Under the pieces are notes generated by a model that was not told the DNA's origin, did no database searches, and was given only the letters and a program-made list of their open reading frames with translations. A DNA stretch of 64,000 nt from NCBI GenBank assembly GCA_003996215.1, contig QJPP01005274.1, positions 454,130 to 518,129 of the forward strand, in the 5' to 3' direction. This DNA is from Jaltomata sinuosa (taxonomy: Eukaryota > Streptophyta > Magnoliopsida > Solanales > Solanaceae). This document shows positions 22,831-34,854 of this stretch, one piece after another; position 1 is the stretch's first letter, and each line of letters opens with the position of its first letter. The translations under genes and the position numbers were made by a program.

Positions 22831-24555
22831 TTTAAGAGGCGGACGAAAAATGAATAGGCATTTTTTTGAATGGATGCATTTTGAATAGACACATTTTCAT
22901 ATTGAATGGTTTGTGATCGTTCTGATGGGTTGTGACTTTTTCTATTGGTTGTGACTTTTCTTATAAGTTGTGACTTTTTGGATAAGTCACAATAAACACC
23001 TCTTCATACTACTTTTTCATTGTCTATCAATTCAGAGAACTAGCCTCAATTTTTTTTGGATGCATAAAATTTCTAAACTTCCTTTGCATATTTTCTAACA
23101 AATAATATAGAGTTGTGAGATTTCTGATCTAGTGTTTTGTACGTAGGATACCAACAAGCTTAAGGAATTATATAATTATCTTTTGTGTTCAAAATATCTG
23201 AAGGATACTTAGATATTATTTCGTCGGCGGCTGATTGAATGAAAATTCTTAACCCAATAGCTAGTCACAACATACTTTGTATGAAGCGGTGTAATTAGTA
23301 GATTGCACAAATGTTATTTTGGATCACGTTAGATCTTTACATATGGTGGTCTGTTTAAATGATGAAAAGAACAAATGAGTTCTGGTTTGAATTAAAAATA
23401 AATAAGAGATGAAAATAAATCACGTTGGAAGCGTGTCAAATGGGTCACACTTTGACCATTTATTTATTTATGAATTTTTGTAATTGTGATTTTTATGAAA
23501 TTTAGATTTCATAAATATTGAAGTAGATAACCCACTTTGTGGTGAAAGTGATTTTCTCCATATTTGATCCAAAAGGTGCTAAACTTCCAAATCCAATGGA
23601 GGATTTTTCGTTGTGCAAGCAATACATAAGGAGAAACTTGAAAAATTCATTGATGGACAGTGTGTTCTAATTCAGAACAAAAATGACAAGAAAAACTATT
23701 CAATAACCATGTTTGATGATGAAAGCCGAAGCACCGTCGTCAATGTTTCAAGAATAAGAGAATTCTTTATGTTGACAATCGTTAATGGTTATCTGATATT
23801 AAGGAAGAGAACATGTTGTCGGGTGTTCTTTGAAGTGTAAAAATACTTTATGCATTGTGAGTTTATAGCTTGATTGGTATATAACTACTATTAGTAGGTA
23901 TTAATCCAAGTAGTATTTGATGAAAAGTCACAATCCAAGGATTGAATCGACCAAGAAATGGTGGCTATGCCAGATGGCAGTAAAGGTTGCTTCAACATCC
24001 TTCTTTATAATGGTTGTCTGTTGATTGCTCCATATGAAGTATTTCAAGTGGGAAAGAGTATTTTCTTCTCCAAACTTAAGAAAACATATTTTTAATTATC
24101 TGTTTCTCTTATATTATGTTGGGAGACTAAAATCCTTGTGATTTTCTACTCCCCAAACTAAATTCTTCGTAGCTTTCTACTCTAGATGAATTTTTTTTAA
24201 TTTCGGGTTTGAAGAATTAATCGTTCCCTGGTTTATTAAATTTTGTTATATATTCTGAATGGTTTGAAGATATAAAAACTTCATCATTTTATTGAATTTG
24301 ATTTTGTATTTGGTTTGAAGATGACAAAACTTCACCATTTTACTAAATCTGATTAAGAAAACAGAGTATTTGTGTGAGATTTGTTGCGTTCTTACTGCAA
24401 ATCGAGATTTCAACATATACTTGTTCAAAAGACTTATGTTCTTTCATGAAAGTGTGTCACTTGAAATATCGTGATTTTTCATGAAAAGATGTGTCCATTA
24501 AAATACTAGATATAAAAGGGCTTGTGCTAGCCCGGGCCCATTATATATTATTTTT
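22831..24555. other. intergenic DNA with repeated 'GTTGTGACTTTT' words
   Basis: No gene supported. Around 22900-23000 the word GGTTGTGACTTTT recurs; related words recur at 24440-24500 and 27120-27300, so these are scattered pieces of one old repeat. The open frame 23613-23840 is listed separately. Confidence 0.35.
23613..23840 (+). CDS. unrecognised 75-aa open frame
   Basis: It begins MQAIHKEKLEKFIDGQCVLIQ, is mixed hydrophilic with a Cys-Cys near the end (RKRTCCRVFFEV), and shows no motif I know. Base composition is less biased than its surroundings, so it may be an exon remnant of the same lost gene as the F-box fragment, but nothing else supports that. Confidence 0.2.
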   Translation: MQAIHKEKLEKFIDGQCVLIQNKNDKKNYSITMFDDESRSTVVNVSRIREFFMLTIVNGYLILRKRTCCRVFFEV

Positions 24556-25598
24556 GGGAAAACTACACATATAAGCATACTTAAGGCCTTAATTAACCAA
24601 CATAGCCTAACTTTGTATTAATTACAAACCATGGATAGATAGCAATACTTTGGAAAAACCCTGCTGCCTCTAACCTTTGCTGCCTCTCTCGCCACTCTCC
24701 TCCTCTCTCCCATCTGCTCACCTCTCTCCCCCTCTCCCTCTTTCCCGTTGCCTCCCTCTCTCTCGTCACCATGCTCAAAGCTTCGCTGCTCGCCTCTCTC
24801 CCCCTCTCCCTGTCTCTCATCACCATCCTCAGAGCTTCACTGCCCCAAAATTTGTTCAATTCCTTTTACTCTGGTCATTTAATTTGTCTCTTGCTATGCC
24901 AGATTTCTAGCTCTGTAAAGGAATAAGGAAGAAGTGAAGGAGTTGTATTCTTGTATTCGTGGATGCATTTGTTGTTTTATGTATTTTTTTCTGCTTATTT
25001 TTTGTATTCATTAATTCAAATTGTATTTGTTGATACAACTTGCATCATCCAAATACAAAAGATACATTTGTATACAATTGTATTCGTTGATACACTTGTA
25101 TTTGTTATTACGAATTGTATTCGTTCATACACTTGTATTTGTTGATATGAATTGTACACTTATATTTATTGATATGAATTGTATTCGTTGATACAACTTG
25201 AATAATCAAAATACAAATGATATAAATGATACATTTGTATTTGTATATGATAGACTAAAAAAATACAAATGATGCATATACTTGTTTATATACAAATACA
25301 ACTGATAAATTTAATACATTTGAAGGAGAGATAGAGATGTGAAAATACCAAATACAAATGATAAGTTTGATACATTTGAAGGAGAGACAAAGATGTGAAA
25401 ATATAAAATACTAGAGGAATACAGTCAGTAATTACCTACTGTATTTGTATTCTATATCAAATACATTAAATTGCATACAGTTGATACCGCGGGTAGCCAG
25501 CGAAAATTAATACAACGGCGCTACAAATTGTAATTATTGAAAGTATTGCTATGTTAGCCTATTTTCGCCTATAATTAAGCTATTTCTGAAAGTTGCCC
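24556..25598. mobile_element. non-autonomous MULE-like DNA transposon with 9-bp TSD
   Basis: A 1043-bp element. ATTATTTTT stands on both sides (24547-24555 and 25599-25607), a perfect 9-bp duplication as made by Mutator-type transposases. The ends are imperfect inverted repeats: GGGAAAACTACACATATAAG on the left and, on the complementary strand, GGGCAACTTTCAGAAATAGC on the right. The inside has a pyrimidine-rich block (24660-24840) and many short ATACAAATGATAC/GTATTTGTTGATAC repeats (24950-25300). No transposase. Confidence 0.75.
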
Positions 25599-25607
25599 AT
25601 TATTTTT

Positions 25608-26210
25608 TTGTCTCAATTTATGTGACACAAATAAAATTTAGATAGTCAATCAATTCTGTTATATGATTTTTAGATATTTTAAGTTGTTAATTATTGTGAT
25701 TTATAATACTTTTTACGTAATTTTCAAATAATATATGTTACTTCCTCTATCCCAATTTATGTGGCAATCATACAATTTCGAGAATCAATTAATAATATTT
25801 GAAGTTGTTAATTATTGTGATTTATAATACTTTTTCTTGTGTCCCAATTTATGCGACATTGATAAAAATTTGAGAGTCAACCAAATTTTTATGTCTTTTA
25901 AATATTTAAGGTTGTTAATTATTGTGATTTATAGTACTTTCTACGTAATTTTTAAATAATATATGTTACTCTCTCTACTCAAATCTATGTGCCACTGATA
26001 GAATTTAGAGACTCTACTAAAAATTTTATATATTTTTTAAATATTTTAAAATGTTAATTATTGTGATTTATAGTATTTGTTTTGTCATTTTCAAATAACA
26101 CATGTTACTTCCTCTGTCCTAATTTATGTGACACTGATAGAATTTTCAAAGTCGACCAACTTTTTTATGTCTTTCAAATATTTTAAATTATTAATTATTG
26201 TGATTTATCT
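25608..26210. repeat. tandem/nested Stowaway-like units
   Basis: Five or so units of roughly 110-140 bp each start with a CTTCCTCTGTCCCAATTTATGTGAC-like line (near 25611, 25741, 25831, 25966, 26106), followed by GATAGAATTT...AGTCAACC and TTGTTAATTATTGTGATTTATA. The openings match Stowaway terminal repeats, so the block looks like MITE copies stacked head to tail or a MITE amplified in place. Confidence 0.65.
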
Positions 26211-26211
26211 T

Positions 26212-26560
26212 TTTACGTATTTTTAAATATATAATAAATTAAAAAGATAAGATAAATAAAATAAAATAAAAAATTAACAAAAAATGACCAAAATGTCCCT
26301 ACAAGCAGGTACGTTGACCTCGTGTCTACTTCGACAGGTAAACTCCCTCTTATTATATATAGTAAATTGTTAATTATTGTGATTTATCTTTTTACGTAAT
26401 TTTTAAATATATAATAAATAAAAAAGATAAGATAAATAAATTAAAATAAGAAAACTAATAAAAAATTATCAAAATGTCCCTACCTGCTGAAGCAGGCACG
26501 TTGACCTCGTGCGTGCTTCGACAGGTGAACTCCCTCTTATTATATATAGTAATAATTATT
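26212..26560. repeat. direct duplication of about 170 bp
   Basis: The segment with ...AATGTCCCTAC...GTTGACCTCGTG...CTTCGACAGGT(A/G)AACTCCCTCTTATTATATATAGTA occurs twice, ending near 26370 and near 26550. The copies differ by substitutions and a short insertion. Function unknown. Confidence 0.7.
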
Positions 26561-27571
26561 TATATAAATATGAATGTTGATCAAAGGCTACCCGCCTTTT
26601 GTTGGTCGATAAAAAAAACGATCAATTTATCATTAATAAATGATCAGTGTTTGTTGATAAGTTTGATTTATCACAGAACTTGTGAGGAGAAAGATATCCC
26701 TACGGCTAACTGAATACTCAATCAAGTGTCCATTAAAAAAGACAATCTATTTTATGCAAAAAAAATTAAAAGGAAGAAAGCGTAACTTGAAATAGTTTAA
26801 AGTGTGGAGGTGTTTGACTAAAGTGAAAGTTCTTAAACCTAAAAAAGGTATGTAGGATAGAAAATCGTTGGTGTGTTTCCATAAGACATGCCACCAATGG
26901 TAAAGGTTTATCGATCTCTGTAAAATTAGAAAATACTGATTTATTGATATTATTGTATTATGTCAATCCTGTGATATATGTCTTTGGTGGATATTGATAT
27001 GGTAGTTAGTGATATTCTTTACATAATTAGTTTCGTCTTAATAAAGACCAGTTGATTGAACTAGTCATTTGATAGTTGATCATATGTCTTTTCATTAAAG
27101 ATCGTATTCTTTAATTTTATGAATGGATGTCTCTTGAAAGGTTGTGACTCTTCATGATAAGATGTGTTTGTTGAAAGACAACTCTTTGGAAAGACAAGAT
27201 GTTTTATTGAATATATAAGTGAAAGGATGTAACATTTCATGATAAGATGTGTTGGTTGAAAAATAATCTTTTGAAAAGACAAGACGGTTCATTGGAAAAA
27301 AAAATCATTAGTCTATAAATCAAAGAACCAATGGATGATAATGATTAAATCGATAATAGACTAGATATTAACATTTGTGAATGTGCTATTAGTTGGATAT
27401 TTGAAGAAATAGACTTACAAGAAGTGAAATGGTTGAGAAATATATATTGTTAAAAGGTTGTGGGCACAACTGAGGTCAATCATCCACAAGTATTGGTATA
27501 ATGATGTCACTTTAAGTATAGTCATCGGTCTACTATATATGCTATTTTCTAAGTTGTGCTATAACAAGTAT
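26561..27571. other. intergenic DNA with one diverged direct repeat
   Basis: No gene seen. Two copies of a 65-base segment, GAAAGG(T/A)TGTGAC...TTCATGATAAGATGTGTT...AAAGACAAGA, lie about 85-95 bases apart around 27137-27290. The same words appear near 24440, suggesting one broken repeat family. Confidence 0.4.
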
Positions 27572-30200
27572 TGTCACGATCCGATTTCTCCGTTATGATG
27601 GCAACTACAACCCCCCATTAGGCGAACCAATTTCCATAGCCCGGAATGATTAGTAATGGGCTACCATCTAATGATCAAGCGAAAGAACAGTGAAAAAGCG
27701 GAAGCAAGGGAATAAGATAAAGAAATAAGCAACAGGAATACATAAGCGAAAGCTAAACCAAACCCAAAACCTGATATCACAGTATAAGAGCCAGAACTAC
27801 ATCAACAGAGTACAAAGGGTCCAAACGTATATATACATATGTCTCTGAATAGTAAAAGAGTACATAATACAAAAGATGAACTAAAAGCTAAGCTCTGGTC
27901 GCCAAGAGCTCACCCTCAGTCTTGGATAGTCCCCAAAAGATCAGTCTGCACGAGTCTCCAATGGATCAGCGGCGATGGCCCACACTAGGATCTACACCAG
28001 AAGAAGAAGAGTGTAGTATGAGCACCAATTGCTAAGTAACAAGTACCCAGTAGGTATCATAGGTCGACTGGGAGCATATAAGATAAAAAGGCAATAATTT
28101 AGCAGAAAAGAAGCAAGTAGTCAAAGAAAACAACGAATAAGTACACGAAAACTAGCACAGAAGGATACAAGGAGAAAACAACATACTTGGCTAGCTACTA
28201 GAAGATATATATCACACAAACACAGGTGAAAGAAAGAAGTATCACACTTGGGATCCTCACAATAATAATATATAGAGAGGGTTTTATAAATAGGCGGTAC
28301 ACCGGTAACCTCAAGTCAAAAGGGAAGGAGGGAAGAAGAATAATGATAGCATGCTCGAAAATAAGATTAATAACCAAACCATACTAATAATACTACTCTC
28401 AATTCAGGAAAGAATCAACCGGTAGCCCAAAGACATCTTATCAAGTGAACCAATGTATATAATACAACCCTCACTATCCAATCAGCATATGTAATCGCAA
28501 TAAGGATCAATATCTTGATAGAGTAACAATAAGTCTACCTACAAATCCAACGGGCGCCCATGCACCCGAGGAACACAAACAAGTGAAGACAAACCCTCCG
28601 GCATCCCATACTACCGGAGCGTACACTCAGCAAACAGTAAACCAGGGTGAAATATCACACAAATAGATGATATGATATGATATGTTGAAACCAAGTGATA
28701 GTAGTATTGTATGTTACCCCCTCCAGTACCTAAAAGGCCCAATAAGGGCAGGATCCATGGAAGGGATTCCCCAAGTACCTCAACTCCACCGTACACCCCT
28801 CTTCCAATCACCCTCGGCCCATAGCTCTTGGTTCAGAATGGCAAGGTCCATAGAGGTCTACTCATAGACCACATACTAAATCTCATAACCTTAATATAAT
28901 CGTTCAGAGTGTAACCGGATCCAAATAAGTCATCAGATCTCGAAAATACATGCATGAGGTTCTACCCGGGTCTAAATCAGTGAATCAAGTCTCAAAAACT
29001 CCAACAAGAGTTCTCAGACATAATCGGGTCTAAAACAGTAGTAATAATCCATATGTGGCTTGGTCTGACTGAGTCTAGTACCATCTAAATCAATAGGAAA
29101 TCAAATCTAGCACTACGGCCCAGCCGAGTCTAGTATAAGTATGAAAACAGTGATAAAATCATTCTTTTAACTTTCTTACCCCAAGAAGTTCCATGAAAGC
29201 CAGTGCCTAACCTTTTATAACCATTTTTACCAAAAATGGTCCCTCGGGGCCATAAAGGGTTTAGAAAACCATCAATAATAGGCTCGAAGCCAAAACCAAA
29301 GTAAAATATGTAAAAAAAACTCTTTATATGCATGATGATGACATGCTCAATCACAACCAGTAGCCCAATGGCTCACAATCAACCTATCGGCCCTGCACAG
29401 GCTTCAATTGCTCTACAGCACATATAACCTTCCTATGATCACAATATCAATGTCCGAAATTCACGGACATTCCAAAATAACCCACTATCTATGGTCCAGA
29501 ATCAAATAAAAAGCCACACAGGACCACAAAGGTGATACTATCAATTACTACGAATACTATAATCATCGGAGAAAGAAAATAAGCTAGACATGAAGAAGCG
29601 GACAACGTCTAGGATACCAAGCTAATAATCCCAACCCAAGGATGCTAATTAGTACAATTATATCCTATATATGCAAAGTCTAGAAGAATTAAATCGTAAC
29701 CTACCTGTCATCCGACGACAAGCTGCTAGAACGACAATGTCCAAGCCCGAACTGCTCTGAGAAGCCCCGAAGTGAAATCACACTATCATAAACATAAACT
29801 ACACATTAAAACAAGACCAACGATACCCATATTGCTATACTAACAGTCGGGTCAAAATTCGGGTCAAAAGCAGGCCCGCGAGGCCTATAACTCAAAACTA
29901 AAAACAAACGAGTGCAAAACTACCACCACACTCTCGTGAGTGCATGCTCAGATTATTAGAAGAAATTGGCCAAGGAAAAGGCTCAAAACAGCCTACCAAC
30001 TAAAGTAACAATTAAGGAATCAAGGAGGGGAATTACGAAATTAAATTGAGAACTTACCAAATTGGAGATATGAAAAAGATCATCGAACCAAGAATTTATA
30101 CCCAAATGCCAAGAATTGAAGCAATGCAGAGCTTTGGTGAGTTTGGAGCTAACAACAATGAGGGAAATGGATTTTAGAGTTATAAAAATGAAGGAAAAGG

Positions 30201-30210
30201 TTTATATACT
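30201..30210 (-). promoter_or_regulatory. TATA box of element B LTR
   Basis: Minus-strand AGTATATAAA lies about 12 bases from the palindrome island. The same box occurs at 39041-39050 and, as GTATATAAAC, at 44751-44760 in the sister LTRs. Confidence 0.6.
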
Positions 30211-30221
30211 GCCTAGGGGTC

Positions 30222-30500
30222 CTTTATCGCGATCGCGAAAAGACCCTATGCGGTCGCGATGACCACGCTGGCTAGACCATCGCGATCGTGAGGACTAGCC
30301 ACGCGGTCATAAAGGACAAGGCAGAGAAGGCTGAATTGAGGTCGCGAAGATGGGCATCGTGATCGCGTAGAACAAGGGAACAGGGACAACTTTACGATCG
30401 CAAAGAGGTACTTCGTGATTGCAAAGAACAAAGGTACCAGGTCCACAACACCTTCATCATGGTCGTGTAAAGTGACCTCGTGATCGCAATTAAGGCCTGG
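30222..30500. repeat. palindrome island, core TCGCGATCGCGA
   Basis: Repeated (C/T)CGCGATCGCGAA-like units, e.g. TTTATCGCGATCGCGAAAAG at the left edge, separated by spacers with GCGGTCGCGATGACC. Counterparts are at 39063-39330 and 44776-44975, with many CpG positions changed to TpG or CpA. Confidence 0.8.
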
Positions 30501-31277
30501 AGCCTGTACCTGCAACAGCTATCAGTAGAAAACACAAGAGGAAAAGTCTCTGGGTGGGCCCACAGGATTCATTCAGGACTCCATGCGCGCAAACAAACTA
30601 TACTAATATACTAAAAACAACATTTCAGACTCAACGGAACTGATGGAAAACCCAACGGAGGTTGATTTAGCAAGAAGTGGGCCCAACGCCCAAAACCAAC
30701 CTTAAGCCAAAATAGAACTCAACACCCAAAAATGAGTCCAGAAGCTTTGGGACATGAACCAAAGGTCCCTCTAGCCTAAAGTCGACATTCCAGTTCTAAT
30801 AGTGCTGTCAGAATTTTCATCCGAGGCCGTCTTCTCTGAATGTTAACCAAAGTCAAACTTTCAAGTTCAACAGCCTAGAAAACACAAAAACCAACATAGA
30901 ACCAAACCAAAAGCTTCCAAACCCTGGCCAAGGGTCTATCTAGACCAAACTCCACGCTTCAGAGCTAACAGAACTGTCGGAATTCAATTTCGAGCATGTT
31001 TACCAAGAAAGTTGACCGGAGTCAACGATATCCCATGTTAAGGCTCTAAAACAGGGAAACGGTCATAATGACCAAACGAACGGCTAGGGCACCAAACCAT
31101 TGGTCCCAGCAAGCCATATATGACTTGGGGCCGCTATAGGTAAGCTCTAATAGTACAAAAGAAACATAAACACGGGAATGACCGGAAGGGTCATTACATC
31201 ATCCACTACTAAAAAGGACTTTCATCCTCGAAAGTTAAGAACAAGGAAGTACCTGAAGGCTCAAACAGCTGTGGATA

Positions 31278-31547
31278 TTAAGCCCGCATATCTCTCTCGG
31301 TCTCCCAGGTAGCCTCCTCAACTGGATGGTGCCTCCACTGAACTTTCACAACTGGAATCTCCCTAGATCTCAACCTCCTGACATCTTTAGACAAAATAGA
31401 TATCGGCTCCTCAACAAAGGCTAAAGTCTCATCCAACTGAACCGTATCCCACTGCAACACATAAGACTCATCTGGGACATACCGCCTCAACATCAAAACA
31501 TGGAAAACTGAGTGCATAACTGAAAACATCGAAGGCAAAGCTAACAT
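31278..31547 (-). pseudogene. Element B: integrase tail and chromodomain-like end
   Basis: HSVFHVLMLRRYVPDESYVLQWD, then DVRRLRSREIPVVKVQWRHHPVEEATWETERDMRA, which is the chromodomain-like VKVQW...EEATWE signature. The frame is open to its end. It is separated from the integrase core by frameshifts between 31548 and 31768, including a one-base deletion near 31610 in the KLSPRYIGPF stretch. Confidence 0.8.
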
Positions 31548-31767
31548 GTAGGCAACACTACCAACCCTCTAAAGAATCTCAAATGGCCCAATGTACCTGG
31601 GCTAAGCTTGCCTTGCCAACCAAATCTCATCACGCCCTTCATGGGCGATACACAAAGAAACACTAGGTCACCAACACTAAACTCCAAGGCACGAAGTCTT
31701 CGATTATCATAGCTCTTCTGCCTGCTCTAAGCTCCCCAAAGTTTGTCCTAAATCACTCTGACTGTGT

Positions 31768-32640
31768 CTAGTGAATCGCAAAGCAAATCTGCACTCTGTG
31801 GCCTAAGCTCCAAACCATCAAACCAACCAACCGGCGATCTGCAATGCCTACCATACAAAGCTTGAAAGGTTCCATGCCAATGCTCGAATGAAAGCTATTA
31901 TTATAAGCAAACTTGGCCAAAGGCACAAACTGATCCCAAGAACCTCCAAAGTCAAGAACACATTCCTGAAGCATGTCCTCCAGGACCTGAATAGTCCTCT
32001 CGTATTGGCCATCTGTCTTAGGGTGGAATGTGGTACTAAGCTAAACCTATGTACCCAAGTCTTACTGAATAACCCTCCAAAATTGAGATGTGAATTGAGT
32101 ATCACGATCTGAAATAATAGAAGCTGGAACCCCATGCAACTGAACAATCTCACGAAGGTAGATCTGGGCTGACATTTTTGCGCTTTAAGTAGTCTAGACC
32201 GGCAAGAAGTGCGCTGACTTAGTCAGCCAATCAAAAATCACCCAAATAGAGTCAAATCCTTGAGAAGTAAGTGGAAATCCAACTACGATATCCATAGTAA
32301 TCCCTTCCCACTTCCACTAAGGAATGGGAAGTCATTGTATCAATCCACCAGGTCTCATGTGCTCGAACTTCACCTGCTGACAGCTCAAGCAATGAGATAC
32401 AAACTCTACTACGTCCCACTTCATACCACTCTACCAATAAAGCTATCTCAAATATCGGTACATCTTGGCTTTACCAGGATGGATGGAATATCTAGAACAA
32501 TATACATCAAGGAGTATTAACTGAATCAGATCACTAACCCTCGAAACACAGAGACGACTATCAAACCTCAGAATACCATCTGAGTCTAGAGTATCCCGAC
32601 TGGACTCACCCCTAACAACCTGATCATGAAGGTCACACAA
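31768..32640 (-). pseudogene. Element B: integrase (zinc-binding and core), broken
   Basis: Readable pieces are YSIHPGKAKMYRYLR (HHCC region, 32640-32443), DTQFTSQF-like and FRSW...TLRQM remnants in 32153-31848, and LDFGGSWDQFVPLAKFAYNNSFHSSIGM (31974-31768), the region around the catalytic Glu. The pieces lie in at least three frames. Confidence 0.7.
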
Positions 32641-32760
32641 TCACTGATCCTCAAATTGACGGCTCTAAATTTGATCAACCAAGGTAGAATAAACCTCAAT
32701 ACTGGTGAGAACTCTGCTAGGATCCGACAAGTCAAGCCTAACCAAATGGTTAGCCAAGGA

Positions 32761-33204
32761 TTAGATGTCCAAGGACAACAGTCGCTCAGTAATTGAAAGT
32801 AAAGCTAGGCTACCCATACTTATTATCTTCTGACTCAAGGCATCCGCTACAACATTTGCCTTGCCCGAATGATACAGAATAGTAAATTCATAGTCCTTTA
32901 GTAACTCAATCCATCTCCTCTGCCTTGAGTTCACCTCTCGCTGACTCATGATGTACTGAAGACTACGGTGATTGGTGAATATCTCATAGTGAACCCCATA
33001 TAAGTAGTGCTTCCAAATCTTGGGTGTGAAAACTACCGCCGCTAACTCCAAGTCATGAGTTGGGTAGTTGCGCTCGTGAACCTTCAGCTGCCTCGATGCA
33101 TATGCTATCACACGACTCTGTTTCATCAACACACAACTAAGACAAACCCTAAAATCATCACAATACACAAAGAAGATCTCACCCTCAACTAGCAAGGTCA
33201 ACAC
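32761..33204 (-). pseudogene. Element B: RNase H
   Basis: A 147-residue open frame with FFVYCDDFRVCLSCVLMKQ, VIAYASRQLKVHERNYPTHDLELAAVVFTPKIWKHYLYG, ILYHSGKANVVADALSQK. The D-E-D catalytic positions are present: YCD, DLELAAV and VADALS. The GVGLG-type loop reads CLSC, an unusual change. It sits directly downstream of the RT thumb (33567-33253). Confidence 0.85.
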
Positions 33205-33252
33205 TGGAGCTGAAGTTAATAAGGCCTTAAGCCTCTGGAAGCTATCCCCGCA

Positions 33253-34161
33253 CTAATCTGGCCATTGAAATGGGACATCCTTCCTAGTAAGCATAGGCAA
33301 AGGTGTTGCAACAGAAGAAAACCCCTCGATGAACCGTCTATAGTAACCTTCTAACCCAACAAAGTTGTGAACCTCGGTAGGAGAAATAGGTCTCGGCCAA
33401 TCATGAATCGCTGATATCATACCCGGGTACACTCTAATCCCACCCTTAGATACCGCGTGCCCAAGGAATGCAACTGACTTAGGCCAAAACTCACACTTTG
33501 AGAACCTGGCATAAAGCCGATGATCTCTCAAAATCTGGAGTATAACCCTCAAGTGTTGCTCATACACATCTCTACTCCGCTAGTAAATCAGGATGTCGTT
33601 AATGAATAGTATCATGAATGAGTCCAAATACGGGATAAGCACCCTGTGCATCAAGTCCATGAAAGCTTCGGGGGCATTAGTCAACCCAAAAGACATCACC
33701 AAGAACTCATAACGGCCATAACATGTCCTGAATGCTGTCTTACGGATGTCCTCCACCCTAATCCTCAACTGGTGGTAGCCTGACCTCAAATCTATCTTTG
33801 AAAACACGACAGAACCCTGAAGTTGATCAAACAAGTCATCTATGCATGACATCAGATACCTATTCTTCACAGTCACCTTATTCAGCTGCCTATAATTAAT
33901 ACACATCTGCATCGACCCATCTTTCTTCTTCACAAATAGAACTAGAGCACCCCAAGGTGACACACTCGGCCTAATGAAACCCTTATCTAACAATTCTTGG
34001 AGCTGCTCCTTAAGCTCCCTCAACTCAGTTGGAGCCATACGGTAAGGAGAAATAGAAATGGGCCTGGTGCCCGGCTCTAACTCAATAGCAAAGTCAATAT
34101 CTCTCTCAGGTGGAAGACCTGGCATGTCAATAGGGAACACATCTAGGAAATCTCTAACCAT
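33253..34161 (-). pseudogene. Element B: reverse transcriptase
   Basis: MVRDFLDVFPIDMPGLPPERDIDF, PYRMAPTELRELKEQL, MCINYRQLNKVTVKNRYLM, SKIDLRSGYHQL, FGLTNAPEAFMDLMHRV and ILFINDILIY, then a stop and the thumb YARFSKCEFWPKSVAFLGHAV. The catalytic xDD box reads FIND: its first Asp is Asn (33580s-33600). MCINYRQL also has Asn where Asp is usual. The frame is long and clean, so these are point losses of activity. Confidence 0.85.
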
Positions 34162-34251
34162 AGAAACTTACTCAGGGGAAGAAGGGTCGGCACTAGTATC
34201 TCGGACATATGCTAGATAAGTCAAACACCCACGGGAAATCAACTTCCTAGC

Positions 34252-34620
34252 TCAAAGGCAAGAGGTGATCCCAGACGGTGTGCGGCTTATAGAACCCTGC
34301 CACACAACTGGGGATACACCAGGAACGGCTATAGTAATGGTCTTGGCATAACAATCCAAAACCACACGGTGAGGGGATAACCAGTCTATGCCCAGAATCA
34401 CATCAAAGTCTAACATATCAAGAATCATCAAATCTCTCCAAGTCTCCAAATCACCAACAGAAATTATACAGGATCTCACAATCTGATCCACTACTAAAGA
34501 ATCTTCTACTGCGGTTGAAACAAATACAGGCACAGATAATGGCTCACTAGCCAACCCTAAAAAGGGCAAATAGTAGGCAAAAACATACGAGCAAGTAGAT
34601 CCAGGATCAAATAAATCCAA
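34252..34620 (-). pseudogene. Element B: aspartic protease region
   Basis: MDLFDPGSTCSYVFAYYLPFLG has the DPGST active-site box. ILDMLDFDVILGIDWLSPHRVVLDCYAKTITI is the conserved protease C-terminal stretch of this clade. The stretch toward RT (34250-34162) contains stops. Confidence 0.8.
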
Positions 34621-34854
34621 AGCTGACTAACGGCATACAAAAATTATACCTGTGATCACAGCATCTGAGGCCTCTTCCTCTGCCTCCGGTCTCCCAGGAA
34701 CCGCATAAAACTGACGAAAACCACCACTTGACTGACCACCATCTCTACCACATGTCCTGCCACGCTGGCCACCACCTCTAGTCTAGCCACCACCCCCTCT
34801 AGCCGGTGGCTGAACTGCATGGATAAGCTGAGTGGCTGGCTAAACTATACCCTA

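Larger units (their letters stand above)
27572..31198 (-). repeat. Element B 3' LTR
   Basis: It starts TGTCACGATCCGATTTC and ends GGAAGGGTCATTACA, 3627 bp. It matches 36411-39939 and, more distantly, 42223-45682. It includes an island (30222-30500) followed, in LTR sense, by AGTATATAAA (30201-30210). Confidence 0.85.
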
